A DNA stretch of 64,000 bases. It comes from Erythrobacter sp. SD-21. GTDB taxonomy: Bacteria > Pseudomonadota > Alphaproteobacteria > Sphingomonadales > Sphingomonadaceae. Each line of letters opens with the position of its first letter. Within the stretch, counting starts at the first letter, position 1. Below, in pieces: positions 28,550-38,161 of this stretch. The notes under the pieces are model-generated. The model was not told the DNA's origin, did no database searches, and worked only from the letters and a program-made list of their open reading frames with translations. A program made the position numbers and the translations under genes. The stretch is from assembly GCF_000181515.1 (NCBI RefSeq), contig NZ_ABCG01000001.1, forward strand, positions 372,001 through 436,000, read 5' to 3'.

Positions 28550-29502
28550 CAGGCGGACTGCCTCGCGCGCTCCTTCGCGAGCCGCTCTTCGCGCGCGGCC
28601 TTCATCACGGCGAAATCGTCGCCCGCGTGATAGCTCGAACGGGTCAGCGGGCTCGAGGCGACCTGCAGGAAGCCTTTAGCGCGCGCGATCGAACCGTAAG
28701 CGGCAAAGGCCTTGGGCGTGACGAAATCTTCCACCTTGGCGTGTTTCGGCGTCGGCTGGAGATACTGGCCCATGGTGATGAAATCGACGTCCGCGCTGCG
28801 CATGTCGTCCATCACCTGATGCACTTCGAGGCGCTGTTCGCCGAGACCGAGCATAATGCCCGACTTGGTGAAGATAAGCGGGTCGTGATTTTTCACTTCC
28901 TCCAACAAGCGCAGCGAGGCGTAATAACGCGCGCCCGGACGGATCGTCGGATAAAGGCGCGGCACGGTTTCGAGGTTGTGGTTGTAAACGTCCGGACCGG
29001 CTTCGCAGATCTTTTCGACCGCCCCGCGCATCTTGCCGCGGAAATCGGGGGTGAGGATCTCGATCGTCGTGTCCGGGGTCTCGCGGCGAAGGGCCTTGAT
29101 GACCTTCACGAACTGGTCCGCGCCGCCATCGGGCAGATCGTCGCGGTCCACCGACGTGATGACGATGTGGTTGAGGCCCATCTGTCCCGCCGCAATGGCG
29201 ACATTCTCAGGCTCCATCGGATCGACGATGCGCGGCATGCCGGTCTTAACGTTGCAGAAAGCACAGGCGCGGGTGCAAACATCGCCGAGGATCATCACCG
29301 TGGCGTGCTTCTTGTCCCAGCATTCGCCGATGTTCGGACAGGCCGCTTCCTCGCACACGGTGTTGAGCGACAGGTCGCGCATCAGCTTGCGCGTCTCGTG
29401 ATAGCCCTTGCTGACCGGCGCCTTGACGCGGATCCAGTCGGGCTTGCGCTGCTTCTTCGGCTGTTCGCCCTCGGGCTTCGGTGTGGAGGAAAGATCGTTC
29501 AT
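28549..29502 (-). CDS. lipA: Lipoyl synthase
   Basis: Radical-SAM enzyme that inserts two sulfurs into octanoyl groups to form the lipoyl cofactor needed by the pyruvate dehydrogenase E2 and E1 beta lipoyl domains encoded in this window. Auxiliary cluster Cys are C50, C55 and C61 ([12 protein letters not shown]); the radical-SAM motif is C76-x3-C80-x2-C83; RSSYHAGDD near the C terminus holds the usual RSSY Ser ligand. ATG at 29502 is used; one 12 bp earlier (29514) is possible. Confidence 0.95.
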   Translation of the reverse strand: MNDLSSTPKPEGEQPKKQRKPDWIRVKAPVSKGYHETRKLMRDLSLNTVCEEAACPNIGECWDKKHATVMILGDVCTRACAFCNVKTGMPRIVDPMEPENVAIAAGQMGLNHIVITSVDRDDLPDGGADQFVKVIKALRRETPDTTIEILTPDFRGKMRGAVEKICEAGPDVYNHNLETVPRLYPTIRPGARYYASLRLLEEVKNHDPLIFTKSGIMLGLGEQRLEVHQVMDDMRSADVDFITMGQYLQPTPKHAKVEDFVTPKAFAAYGSIARAKGFLQVASSPLTRSSYHAGDDFAVMKAAREERLAKERARQSA

Positions 29503-29615
29503 CGCGCCGCCCATCTAGGCGCGAAGCCGGTTTGCCGCAACCTTGCATAGCTATGTGCATGAAGGACGATTCGAGGGCTTGCCTCGCCCAAGGTTTCGGG
29601 GCAGCAGCACGAGCC

Positions 29616-30254
29616 ATGAAGACATTCGAACAGATGATCGACGGCTATCGCAATTTCCGCGCCACTGAATGGCATAAAGAGCGGGCGCAGTGGCAGCAGC
29701 TTGCCGAGGGTCAATCGCCTCAGGTCATGGTCATTTCCTGTTCGGACAGCCGCGTCGATCCGGCGCAAATCCTCGATGTCGCGCCGGGCGAAATCTTCGT
29801 CGTCCGCAACGTCGCGGCGCTTGTCCCGCCCTTCGAGACCACGCCCGGTCGCCACGGGGTTTCGGCTGCGGTCGAATTCGCGGTGCAGTTCCTCAAGGTG
29901 CGCGAAATTGTGGTCATGGGCCACGGCCTGTGTGGCGGGTGCCAGGCGGCGTTGACGCAGGATTTGCACGGCAACGAGATCGGCCAGGGGGGCTTTGTCG
30001 CGCACTGGGTCGATATGCTGGACGAGGCGCGCGAACCGATCGCCGCGAAATACGGGACTTCGGGTCGCGAGGCGGAACTGGCAATGGAACTGGAAGCGGT
30101 GAAGGTCAGCCTCACCAACCTCATGACCTTCCCCTATGTTTCTGACAAGGTGGCGAGCGGCGATCTGGCACTACGCGGCGCGCATTTCGCCATTTCCGAT
30201 GGCATCCTGCGCCTGCTCGACCGCGACAGCGGCGAGTTCTCTCCGGCGGAGTGA
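29616..30254 (+). CDS. can: Beta-class carbonic anhydrase
   Basis: Zinc enzyme for CO2/bicarbonate exchange, 212 residues. Zinc ligands C42, H103 and C106 and the catalytic dyad D44-R46 (SCSDSR, HGLCGG) are all present, as are VRNVAALVPP and a C-terminal segment. The ATG at 29616 (MKTFEQMIDGYRNF) matches the family N terminus; the frame stays open upstream to 29481 without family sequence. Divergent from lipA. No signal peptide, so cytoplasmic. Confidence 0.93.
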   Translation: MKTFEQMIDGYRNFRATEWHKERAQWQQLAEGQSPQVMVISCSDSRVDPAQILDVAPGEIFVVRNVAALVPPFETTPGRHGVSAAVEFAVQFLKVREIVVMGHGLCGGCQAALTQDLHGNEIGQGGFVAHWVDMLDEAREPIAAKYGTSGREAELAMELEAVKVSLTNLMTFPYVSDKVASGDLALRGAHFAISDGILRLLDRDSGEFSPAE

Positions 30255-30291
30255 CTTGCGCTTGCAGCCCGCTCCGCCCATGTGAGCGCGC

Positions 30292-31017
30292 ATGTCTGAC
30301 AAAGAACTGAAGAACATCGCCCTGCTGATCGACGCGGACAACACCACTCCGCGCGGGATCGACCCGGTGCTGACCGTCATGGCCGAACTGGGCCAGGTCA
30401 ATATCAAGCGGGCCTACGGCAATTTCACCAAGAAGAACCTCCAGGGCTGGGACAAGTACAGCCACAAGTTCGGCATCCTGCCCTACCAGCAGTTCGACAT
30501 GACGACCGGCAAGAACGCCACCGACATGGCCATGACGATCGACGCGATCGACCTGCTCTACCAGGGCAAGGTGGACGGCTTCGGCATCATGAGCTCGGAC
30601 AGCGATTTCACGCCCTTGGCAACGCGTCTTCGGCAAGACGGCCTCATCGTTTACGGCTTCGGCAGCAAGAGCAAGACGCCGGACGCCTTCAAGAGTGCCT
30701 GCACCCGTTTCATCGACATCGATGCCCTGATCGCGGGCGCGGCCGATGAGCCGGCGCCTTCGAAGTCGCAGGGCAAGGCGGAAAAATCCACGGTTGACGA
30801 CGACCTCGTCGAATTGCTCGGCACTGCCTGGAAGGCTGCCAATCGTGACGAGGACGGCTACGCCCAGATGGGCGAGGTCGGCAGCCTGGCGGGCAACCGG
30901 TCCAGCTTCGACGTACGCAACTACGGCTTCAAACGCCTTTCGGACCTGTTTCAGGCTATGGACCAGTTCAAGGTCGAACGGCGGGACAACGGGCTCTACG
31001 TCAAACGCCTGCGCTAG
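30292..31017 (+). CDS. NYN-domain putative ribonuclease with C-terminal LOTUS/OST-HTH-like domain
   Basis: 241 residues. The N-terminal NYN (PIN-like) domain has acidic active-site residues D14 and D16 (LIDADN), D78 (NATDMAM), and D103 and D105 (SSDSDF), the set expected for metal-dependent RNA cleavage. After a Lys/Ser/Pro linker (about 148-165), residues 168-240 (DLVELLGTAWKAA...GFKRLSDLFQAM) resemble the winged-helix LOTUS/OST-HTH fold that binds RNA. This matches the LabA/DUF88 architecture. Monocistronic, with its own start at MSDKELKN. Target RNA unknown. Confidence 0.85.
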   Translation: MSDKELKNIALLIDADNTTPRGIDPVLTVMAELGQVNIKRAYGNFTKKNLQGWDKYSHKFGILPYQQFDMTTGKNATDMAMTIDAIDLLYQGKVDGFGIMSSDSDFTPLATRLRQDGLIVYGFGSKSKTPDAFKSACTRFIDIDALIAGAADEPAPSKSQGKAEKSTVDDDLVELLGTAWKAANRDEDGYAQMGEVGSLAGNRSSFDVRNYGFKRLSDLFQAMDQFKVERRDNGLYVKRLR

Positions 31018-31026
31018 ACAGCAAAA

Positions 31027-31060
31027 CGGCGCGGATCCGCTTAGGACCCGCGCCGCTTTA
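31027..31060. terminator. Bidirectional hairpin terminator between NYN and TPR genes
   Basis: Arms CGGCGCGG (31027-31034) and CCGCGCCG (31048-31055) form an 8-bp GC stem with a 13-nt loop, with AAAA before and CTTTA after. It lies between convergent genes and can serve both, though the T-tract is weak. Confidence 0.65.
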
Positions 31061-31080
31061 AGTGGCTAAACCCTATTGGA

Positions 31081-32409
31081 TTACATGCCGCTCTTCTGGG
31101 CGGCGTAAATGGCCCAGAGGTTGGCGATGTCCTGACGAGCGCCCTCGACCTTGCCAAAGGTTTCGATGGCTTCGGCATACTTGCCCTGGTCATACTGGGC
31201 GATGCCGAGACGGGTGAGAACCATCGGAGTCTCGACGCCGCTCATGCCGAGCGCCTTGGTGTAGAACTCTTCGGCTTCGGTCGGCTGGTCGTAGCTGAGG
31301 AAGGTGTCGCCAGCTACTACCAAGGTCTTGAGCGAAGCATTGCTTGCACGCGCATCCGCGGCAAGACTAGCAAGTTCCTTGCGATCGGTGTCCACTCGGC
31401 CAGCAGCCTCCTTGCGCGTTTCGGCGAGGAAGGGATCGCTTCCGTCCGCTACGCCCTTGGCAATGCCTTCATCGATCGCAGCGAGGACCTCACCAGGATA
31501 ACGCCTGGCGTCGAGCACTTCGACATACTCCGACAGCACACGCGCGTCGTTGTATGCGCCAGTCCGGCGTGAGAGCCGCAGGAGATCGAGCACTTCAGGG
31601 TTCGCGTAGCTGTTGGCGTTAAGCGTGATGATTACCGCATCGCCCCAGGTTACATCGGTCGGGTAGTTTTCAGCCAGCAGCGCGACATACTCCACTGACT
31701 GGCGGTTGAGGTTGTTTTCGTAAGCTTGGGAAAGACCGGAGCGGATCAAACTTTCGGGTACCGGCTGACCGGCGGCTTTCAGCGCTTCGATCTGGCTCGA
31801 AATGTAGGACAGACCTTCCGCGTATTGTCCCTGATCGAAATATAGATCGGCGATCATGCGCTGCATGTCAGCGGCAGCGATAGTACGTTGGCTGCCGTCA
31901 CTCATCTGCGCAGTGAAGGCATAGTTCGATTTGATAGCGCCCTCGAGCACTTCGCGCGCGCCGGCAATATTTCCGGCATCTTTGTACGCCTGATAGGCGG
32001 CAAAACTAAGCTGGCCACCCAAGTCGGAATCGACCTTGCCGCTGGAAAGCATCATTTCGATACCCTTCAGACGCAGGTCGGCGTCGCTCGATGAGTTGGC
32101 AAGGTTGAATATCAGGCCGCCCGCAGCGCGTTTCTCGTCAGCGCTCTTGACGGTCGCTTCGAGTGCAGGAACCAAAGCCTTAGCAGCCGCGTAATCGGGC
32201 GCTTCAGCCTTCAAAGCTTGGTCGAGTGGGGAATAGGCGGCCATGAACTCCTTGGAGTATTCGGGCTTGGCTTCCTTTTCCTTGTCCTGCTTGGCGAAGG
32301 CAGGAGCCTCGAGTGCGGACACACCGAGCGCGCCGGTGGCGGCAAGCACAAGCGCCATGGCAATAGAAGAACCGGGGCGCGAAGCCTTGTTGATGCGGGT
32401 GAAGATCAT
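31081..32409 (-). CDS. Exported tetratricopeptide-repeat protein
   Basis: 442 residues. Basic N terminus followed by a hydrophobic stretch (about 16-39, ending APAFAKQ) gives a clear signal peptide, so the protein is periplasmic or secreted. The rest is helical with TPR-like units (LYFDQGQYAEGLSYI; PTEAEEFYTKALGM; AQYDQGKYAEAIETF). No enzymatic motif. GGGAG lies 7 nt before the ATG. It is divergent from gyrA across about 300 bp. Likely a scaffold; partner unknown. Confidence 0.8.
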   Translation of the reverse strand: MIFTRINKASRPGSSIAMALVLAATGALGVSALEAPAFAKQDKEKEAKPEYSKEFMAAYSPLDQALKAEAPDYAAAKALVPALEATVKSADEKRAAGGLIFNLANSSSDADLRLKGIEMMLSSGKVDSDLGGQLSFAAYQAYKDAGNIAGAREVLEGAIKSNYAFTAQMSDGSQRTIAAADMQRMIADLYFDQGQYAEGLSYISSQIEALKAAGQPVPESLIRSGLSQAYENNLNRQSVEYVALLAENYPTDVTWGDAVIITLNANSYANPEVLDLLRLSRRTGAYNDARVLSEYVEVLDARRYPGEVLAAIDEGIAKGVADGSDPFLAETRKEAAGRVDTDRKELASLAADARASNASLKTLVVAGDTFLSYDQPTEAEEFYTKALGMSGVETPMVLTRLGIAQYDQGKYAEAIETFGKVEGARQDIANLWAIYAAQKSGM

Positions 32410-32716
32410 TCGTGAACTCCCAAGAGTGGATTAGGGGAACAGAGCGCCACGCAGGGCGACTTTTTATACCATAGGTGCGGCCCTTGCCGCGTCTGCGCTC
32501 TCATTGCAAACTGTCTAAGCGAAACGCGCTGAACAGCGATTGAATACCGCCTCGTCCCACCGTTCAGGGTTACATGCGGTCCGGTCGATACCCATATGTG
32601 GAAAAAGCGCGCAGGTTGCGGCTTTGGTTCCCTCCATCGGTGGCGCTGCAAGGGCAATTCGCCTAGGCTCACCGGCCTGAATACCTGTCAGAAACAGCAT
32701 ATGGATTACCCGAGTT
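32410..32716. other. Intergenic region between TPR gene and gyrA
   Basis: About 307 bp between divergent genes. It must carry both promoters, but I see no convincing sigma70 pair. A 7-codon frame (32701-32724, starting ATG and ending TGA) overlaps the gyrA TTG start out of frame. No other ORF, repeat or RNA gene is seen. Confidence 0.5.
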
Positions 32717-35557
32717 TTGGCTGACGACATCGACACGATCGATACCCCCGTTCCGGGCGGCGAAGAACATACCCGCATCGACATCGTCGAGGAGATGAAG
32801 ACGAGCTATCTCGATTACGCAATGAGCGTGATCGTGAGCCGTGCGCTGCCCGATGTGCGCGATGGCCTTAAGCCGGTGCACCGCCGTATCCTGTATGCCA
32901 GCAACGAAGGCGGTTTCGTCGCGGGGCGTCCGTTCCGCAAGAGCGCCAAGATCGTCGGCGACGTGATGGGTAACTACCACCCGCATGGCGACGCTGCGAT
33001 CTACGACGCGCTTGCCCGAATGACGCAGAACTGGTCTCTGCGGGTTCCCCTGATCGACGGTCAGGGTAACTTTGGTTCGATGGACCCCGATCCGCCGGCC
33101 TCCATGCGTTACACCGAGGCGCGTCTCGCCCGCGTTGCCAACTCGCTTCTCGACGATCTCGACAAGGATACGGTCGATTTTGCGGACAACTACGACGGAT
33201 CGCGCCGCGAACCGACGGTCCTTCCGGCACGTTTCCCGAACCTCTTGGTCAACGGCGCAGGCGGCATCGCGGTCGGCATGGCCACGAACATACCGCCGCA
33301 CAATCTGGGCGAGGTGATCGACGGCTGCTTCGCCTATATGGACAACCCGGCGATTACGAACGAGGAACTGTTCGAGATCATCCCGGGCCCCGATTTCCCG
33401 ACCGCACCGCTCATCCTCGGCAAGACCGGCGCCCGCGCCGCCTACACCACCGGGCGAGGTTCGATCCTGCAGCGCGCGCGCCACGAGATTGAAGAGAGAC
33501 GCGGCGATCGCAAGTCCATCGTCCTCACATCCATTCCCTTCCAGGTCGGTAAAAGCGGGCTTGTCGAGAAAATTGCCGAAGCGGCGAAGGACAAGCGGAT
33601 CGAGGGCATCTCGGATATTCGCGACGAATCGAGCCGTCAGGGCGTTCGCGTGGTCGTCGACCTCAAGCGCGATGCCTCGGCCGAAGTCGTGCTCAACCAG
33701 ATCTGGCGCTACACCCCTGCCCAGTCGAGCTTCCCGGCCAATATGCTCGCCATCAGCGGCGGCCGTCCGGAAGTCCTGACGCTGCGCGAGTTCATCCAGG
33801 CCTTCATCACTTTCCGCGAGGAAGTGATCACCCGCCGCACCAAGTACGAACTGAACAAAGCGCGCGACCGGGCGCACATCTTGCTTGGCCTCGTCGTTGC
33901 GGTCTCGAACCTTGACGAGGTGGTGGCGATGATCCGCAGCGCGCCGACCCCGGCGGAAGCGCGCGCTCGGCTGCTCGCCAAGGAATGGCCGATCGGCGAT
34001 ATCGCGCAATATATCGCGCTGGTCGAAGCCATCGAACCGAGCGACGAGCAGACCGGCGGCACCTATCGCCTGTCGGAACGTCAGGTGAAGGCCATCCTCG
34101 ACCTGCGCCTGCATCGCCTGACCGCGCTCGGCCGCGACGAGATCGGTGACGAACTCAAGCTACTTTCGCTCTCGATCGAGGAATATCTCTCGATCCTCGC
34201 TGACCGCGTGAAGCTTTACGGTGTCATGCGCGGCGAGCTGGAAGAGATCCGCGCCGCCTATGCCACGCCGCGAGTATCTGAAATTGCGCCGGCCTGGGAC
34301 GGGATCGACGATGAAGACCTGATCGAGCGCGAGGAAATGGTCGTGACCGTGACCCACGGTGGCTACATCAAGCGCACCCCGCTCGATACCTTCCGCGCGC
34401 AGGCCCGCGGCGGCAAGGGCCGCAGCGGCATGGCGACAAAGGACGAAGATGCCGTCGTAGAACTGTTTGTAACTTCGACACACAACCCTGTGCTTTTCTT
34501 CACGAATACCGGCCGCGTCTATCGCATGAAGGTGTGGAAGCTGCCCGAAGGCGGACCGCAAACCAAGGGTCGCCCAATGGTAAACCTGCTGCCCTTGGGC
34601 GACGACGAACGCGTGACCAACGTGCTCGCCCTCCCCGAGGACGAGGCCGAGTGGGCCAAGCTCAACATCGTCTTTGCCACCGAGCAGGGCATGGTTCGCC
34701 GCAACTCGATGGACGCATTCACCAATGTGCCCAGCAACGGCAAATACGCCATGGGCTTCGTGGAAGACAGCGGCGACCGGCTTATCGGCGTCGAATTGCT
34801 GACCGAGGACCAGGAGATTTTCCTAGCCTCGGATTCGGGCAAGGCGATCCGCTTCTCCGCCACCGATGCGCGCGAAACCAAGAGCCGCACCGGTATCGGC
34901 GTGCGGGGCATGAAGCTCAAGGAAGGCCAGAAGGTCGTCTCGATGGCCGTACTCGATGCGGGCGAACGCGACACCGAGGTACGCGAGGCTTATCTGCGCG
35001 CAGCCGAATGGAAGAACAACGAGAACGATTATACGCTTGATGCCGAAAAGGTCGAGGAAATGGCCGAGGCGGAGGAGTTCATCCTCACCCTCACCTCGCG
35101 CGGTTACGGCAAGATCTCCTCGGCCTATGAATACCGCACCATCGGTCGCGGCGGCATGGGCCTGACCAACATCGGCGAGCCGAGCAGCAACCCCGACCGC
35201 AACGGGACGGTGGTCGCCAGCTTCCCGGTCAAGCACGGTTCACAACTGATGCTGGTCACCGACCAAGCGAAGCTGATCCGCCTGCCGATAAATTTCCGCT
35301 ACCTTCTCGAAAACGGTTTCGAGAACCACGAAGGTTACTCGATTTCTGGCCGCGGGTCCTCGGGCGTTCGTATCTTCAACGTGGCGAAGGGCGAGCAGAT
35401 CGTCGGTGCCGCACTGATCGACGAAACCGAAGAACCGGAAAACCAGGCCGAGGAACTGGTGCAGGACGAGATTGCCGCTCGCGGCGGCCTCAATAAGACC
35501 GAGCCCTACACCACGGCGCATTCCGATAAGAACATCGAGGACGAGCCGGGGGGCTGA
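32717..35557 (+). CDS. gyrA: DNA gyrase subunit A
   Basis: Introduces negative supercoils with GyrB. Catalytic Tyr is Y132 ([14 protein letters not shown]. coli Y122). The quinolone region reads [12 protein letters not shown]: the residue equivalent to E. coli Ser83 is A93, while D97 keeps the Asp87 equivalent. The C-terminal beta-pinwheel carries a GyrA-box-like ARGGKG, and the acidic tail resembles other GyrA proteins. Total 946 residues. The start is a TTG at 32717, the only ATG/GTG/TTG after an in-frame stop at 32678-32680; no good ribosome-binding site is seen. Confidence 0.95.
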   Translation: MADDIDTIDTPVPGGEEHTRIDIVEEMKTSYLDYAMSVIVSRALPDVRDGLKPVHRRILYASNEGGFVAGRPFRKSAKIVGDVMGNYHPHGDAAIYDALARMTQNWSLRVPLIDGQGNFGSMDPDPPASMRYTEARLARVANSLLDDLDKDTVDFADNYDGSRREPTVLPARFPNLLVNGAGGIAVGMATNIPPHNLGEVIDGCFAYMDNPAITNEELFEIIPGPDFPTAPLILGKTGARAAYTTGRGSILQRARHEIEERRGDRKSIVLTSIPFQVGKSGLVEKIAEAAKDKRIEGISDIRDESSRQGVRVVVDLKRDASAEVVLNQIWRYTPAQSSFPANMLAISGGRPEVLTLREFIQAFITFREEVITRRTKYELNKARDRAHILLGLVVAVSNLDEVVAMIRSAPTPAEARARLLAKEWPIGDIAQYIALVEAIEPSDEQTGGTYRLSERQVKAILDLRLHRLTALGRDEIGDELKLLSLSIEEYLSILADRVKLYGVMRGELEEIRAAYATPRVSEIAPAWDGIDDEDLIEREEMVVTVTHGGYIKRTPLDTFRAQARGGKGRSGMATKDEDAVVELFVTSTHNPVLFFTNTGRVYRMKVWKLPEGGPQTKGRPMVNLLPLGDDERVTNVLALPEDEAEWAKLNIVFATEQGMVRRNSMDAFTNVPSNGKYAMGFVEDSGDRLIGVELLTEDQEIFLASDSGKAIRFSATDARETKSRTGIGVRGMKLKEGQKVVSMAVLDAGERDTEVREAYLRAAEWKNNENDYTLDAEKVEEMAEAEEFILTLTSRGYGKISSAYEYRTIGRGGMGLTNIGEPSSNPDRNGTVVASFPVKHGSQLMLVTDQAKLIRLPINFRYLLENGFENHEGYSISGRGSSGVRIFNVAKGEQIVGAALIDETEEPENQAEELVQDEIAARGGLNKTEPYTTAHSDKNIEDEPGG

Positions 35558-35573
35558 TAGCCTCCCGGTAACA

Positions 35574-35605
35574 GTTCAGACCTTGCCCTTGCGCAAGGTC
35601 TGAAC
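35574..35605. terminator. Perfect 11-bp inverted repeat at convergent gene ends
   Basis: Arms GTTCAGACCTT (35574-35584) and AAGGTCTGAAC (35595-35605) around a 10-nt loop. The left arm begins just before the stop codon of the lysoplasmalogenase-like gene, so the hairpin is formed by that gene's last codons. For gyrA it lies about 17 bp after the stop and is a likely transcription end or mRNA-stabilising structure; no T-tract follows. Confidence 0.6.
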
Positions 35606-36232
35606 AACGCCGGTCGCAATCAGGAACTGGCCGCCGTAATAGAGCGGCCAGACCAGCCATTCGGCCATGCCGCGAGACATGTGCCCTGCCTCTCGAGCGA
35701 AGATGACGAGGTCGCTCACCACGAACAGCACAGCGCCCACTCCGACGCGGTAGCGCGGGAAGCGGCTCGTCCAGGCTGCGCCTGCCATGGCGCCCACAAT
35801 GGCGGCATAGAGAGCCGCGAGAATCCAGTTGTCGAGCGGATAGGTTAGCATGCCCGCAAGAACCGGCGTCAGCACGAGCAGCGCGAGCCCGGCTCCTAGC
35901 TGGCTACTTGTCGGATCGGCCCGGCGATTGGTCATATAAAGCCAGATCGCGACCATGTGGCCCACGGCGAAGATCGCTCCGCCGGCAAGGAAGCTGAATT
36001 CCAGCACCACATCGGCCAGCGCTCCGAGCGTCATAATGATCGTGATCAGAGCTCCGTCCCGCCCCCTACCCCGATGCGCGGCGTAGATGGCGAGGAAGGC
36101 AACGCCAGCCCCTTTCCACAGGGCCAGCCAGCTGCCGCCTACTTTTCCGTCCATCACGAAGAAATAGGTGATGCCGAACAACAGGCTCAGCAGGAGGTAG
36201 GGCCGGTGATCGATAAGGGCGCGTTTTGGCAT
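35576..36232 (-). CDS. YhhN/TMEM86-family membrane protein (lysoplasmalogenase-like)
   Basis: 218 residues with about eight hydrophobic segments and the family pattern GALADVVLE (metal-type Asp/Glu), GHMVAIWLY, and FVVSDLVIFA near the C terminus. Family members hydrolyse the vinyl-ether bond of lysoplasmalogens; activity in bacteria without plasmalogens is uncertain. ATG at 36232 (MPKRALIDHRPYLL) is used in place of the longer frame from 36268. Divergent from trmFO with about 55 bp between starts. Confidence 0.8.
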   Translation of the reverse strand: MPKRALIDHRPYLLLSLLFGITYFFVMDGKVGGSWLALWKGAGVAFLAIYAAHRGRGRDGALITIIMTLGALADVVLEFSFLAGGAIFAVGHMVAIWLYMTNRRADPTSSQLGAGLALLVLTPVLAGMLTYPLDNWILAALYAAIVGAMAGAAWTSRFPRYRVGVGAVLFVVSDLVIFAREAGHMSRGMAEWLVWPLYYGGQFLIATGVVQTLRKGKV

Positions 36233-36287
36233 CTTCGCGTCTATTCCCTTGATAGGGGCCGGGTGCAAGCACTAGGTGGCGCGCGAT

Positions 36288-37655
36288 ATGACACACGACA
36301 TCCACATCATCGGCGGCGGTCTCGCGGGAAGCGAAGCGGCCTGGCAGCTCGCGCGGCGGGGCTTCAAGGTGCGCCTGTCCGAAATGCGCGGCAGCGGCGA
36401 GATGACACCAGCCCATCAGACCGATGGCCTTGCCGAACTCGTATGTTCGAACAGCTTCCGTTCGGACGATAGCGACAAGAACGCGGTCGGACTGCTGCAC
36501 CACGAAATGCGCCGCCTGGATAGTCTGGTTATGCGCGCCGGTGAAGTCGCGCGCGTTCCGGCGGGAAGCGCCATGGCGGTCGACCGCGATGTCTTCTCCG
36601 CCGAGGTTCAGCGCACGCTCGACGAACATCCCAACGTCACCGTCGTGCGCGAGCAGGTCGATGCCCTCCCCGCATCCGGCCCGACCATCGTCGCGACCGG
36701 CCCCCTGACTGCGCAGTCGCTGGCCGAAAGCATCGTGAAGTCGACCGGGCAGGACCGCCTCGCCTTCTTCGACGCCATCGCTCCCATCATCCACCGCGAC
36801 AGCATCGACATGTCGAAGTGCTGGATCCAGAGCCGCTGGAACAAGCGGACCGAAGCCTCGAACGAAGACGGCGATTACATCAACTGCCCCATGACCAAGA
36901 AGCAGTATCTCGCCTTCCACCAAGGCCTGATGGACGGAGAGAAGACCGAATTCCGCGAATGGGAAGCCGACACACCCTATTTCGATGGCTGCATGCCGAT
37001 CGAGGTCATGGCCGCGCGCGGTGTCGAAACGCTACGCTACGGTCCGATGAAAGGTGTCGGGCTCGACAACCCCTACGACACGAGCGAGGAGCATCCGCAG
37101 GGACGCTGGCCCTACGCCGTGGTCCAGCTGCGCCAGGACAACAAGCTCGGCACGCTGTGGAACATGGTCGGCTTCCAGACCAAGCTCAAATACGGCGCGC
37201 AGATCGAGCTGTTCCGCACCATCCCGGGCCTGGAGAACGCCGAATTTGCACGCCTTGGCGGCCTGCATCGCAACACTTTCATCAATTCGCCGCTCGTGCT
37301 CGACCGCCAGTTGCGCCTGCGCGGGGGCGAGCATATCCGCTTCGCCGGCCAGATCACCGGTTGCGAAGGCTATGTCGAAAGTTCCGCTGTGGGGCTGATG
37401 GCGGGCATGATGGCGGCGAGCGAGCTTGCGGGCCACGACTGGTCCCCTCCGCCGCGTACCACCGCCTTCGGGGCGCTGCTCTCGCATATCACGGGCGATG
37501 CGGAGGCTGACACCTTCCAGCCGATGAATGTCAATTTCGGCCTCTTCCCGCCACTTCACGAGGTAAAGAAGAAGCAGCGCAAGGAAGCCTATACCTCGCG
37601 CGCCAAGATCGAGTTCGGGGAATGGTTGGCTACTCTCGAGGCCATACCGGCGTAA
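36288..37655 (+). CDS. trmFO: Methylenetetrahydrofolate-tRNA-(uracil-5-)-methyltransferase
   Basis: Folate- and FAD-dependent enzyme that makes m5U54 in the T-loop of tRNA. N-terminal FAD motif [13 protein letters not shown], then [12 protein letters not shown] with the functional Cys, and C-terminal FAD-contact segments ([23 protein letters not shown]). The ATG at 36288 has AGGTGG 8 nt upstream; an earlier GTG (36276) is less likely. 455 residues, normal. Convergent with the EF-hand gene (stops adjacent). Confidence 0.94.
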   Translation: MTHDIHIIGGGLAGSEAAWQLARRGFKVRLSEMRGSGEMTPAHQTDGLAELVCSNSFRSDDSDKNAVGLLHHEMRRLDSLVMRAGEVARVPAGSAMAVDRDVFSAEVQRTLDEHPNVTVVREQVDALPASGPTIVATGPLTAQSLAESIVKSTGQDRLAFFDAIAPIIHRDSIDMSKCWIQSRWNKRTEASNEDGDYINCPMTKKQYLAFHQGLMDGEKTEFREWEADTPYFDGCMPIEVMAARGVETLRYGPMKGVGLDNPYDTSEEHPQGRWPYAVVQLRQDNKLGTLWNMVGFQTKLKYGAQIELFRTIPGLENAEFARLGGLHRNTFINSPLVLDRQLRLRGGEHIRFAGQITGCEGYVESSAVGLMAGMMAASELAGHDWSPPPRTTAFGALLSHITGDAEADTFQPMNVNFGLFPPLHEVKKKQRKEAYTSRAKIEFGEWLATLEAIPA

Positions 37656-38123
37656 TCAGCAGGCGCAGCGGCGTTTCTTCCTTGGCTTGGGTGCGGTGGT
37701 CGCGAACTCGCCGGGCGACAATTCACGGTCGCCATTCGCATCGGCACCCTCGAACTTATTCACAGTGTTCACGGCCCATTCCTCGAACGTGAGGAGGTTA
37801 TTGCCGTCCTTGTCGAGCTTGCGAAAAGCATCGGAGCGGCTTGAGAGCATCTCGCTGCGCGTGATGCGCCAGTCGCGATTGCGGTCATACCGGAAAAAGC
37901 GGCTTTGCTCCTTCGTCAGCTCGCTTGCTTCGGGCGGCGCGGGGCCTTCCATGTCGCCCGGGTCGGTGATCGGCAGCTTGTCGGGGTCGAAGGGTTCGGG
38001 CGCGAAGGCCATCGGATCTGGAGGCGGTGCCGCCGCTTCGACCTCGGCCCTCCCCTGCCACCAGAATAGCCCCACGCCGAGCAGGGTCAGCGTCACGAAC
38101 GAACCGATCACAAAGGCTTTCAC
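37656..38123 (-). CDS. Membrane-anchored EF-hand calcium-binding protein
   Basis: 155 residues. An uncleaved-looking N-terminal hydrophobic segment (4-23) is followed by a Pro/Asp-rich spacer and three EF-hand loops: 80-91 (DRNRDWRITRSE), 104-115 (DKDGNNLLTFEE) and 128-139 (DANGDRELSPGE). Each loop keeps acidic residues at positions 1, 5 and 12 or their equivalents. The tail is unusual, Lys/Arg-rich and ending RRCAC. It probably sits in the periplasm bound to the inner membrane; function unknown. Confidence 0.8.
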   Translation of the reverse strand: MKAFVIGSFVTLTLLGVGLFWWQGRAEVEAAAPPPDPMAFAPEPFDPDKLPITDPGDMEGPAPPEASELTKEQSRFFRYDRNRDWRITRSEMLSSRSDAFRKLDKDGNNLLTFEEWAVNTVNKFEGADANGDRELSPGEFATTAPKPRKKRRCAC

Positions 38124-38161
38124 TGGCAGTGCTCCCCTCCTGCGTGAGAAGCCTACCTAGC

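Noticed and set aside
32701-32724. 7-codon upstream ORF overlapping the gyrA TTG start
   Set aside because: Such short frames occur by chance; no ribosome-binding site, so regulation of gyrA by it is not supported.
32669-34114. 481-codon minus-strand frame
   Set aside because: Antisense to gyrA.
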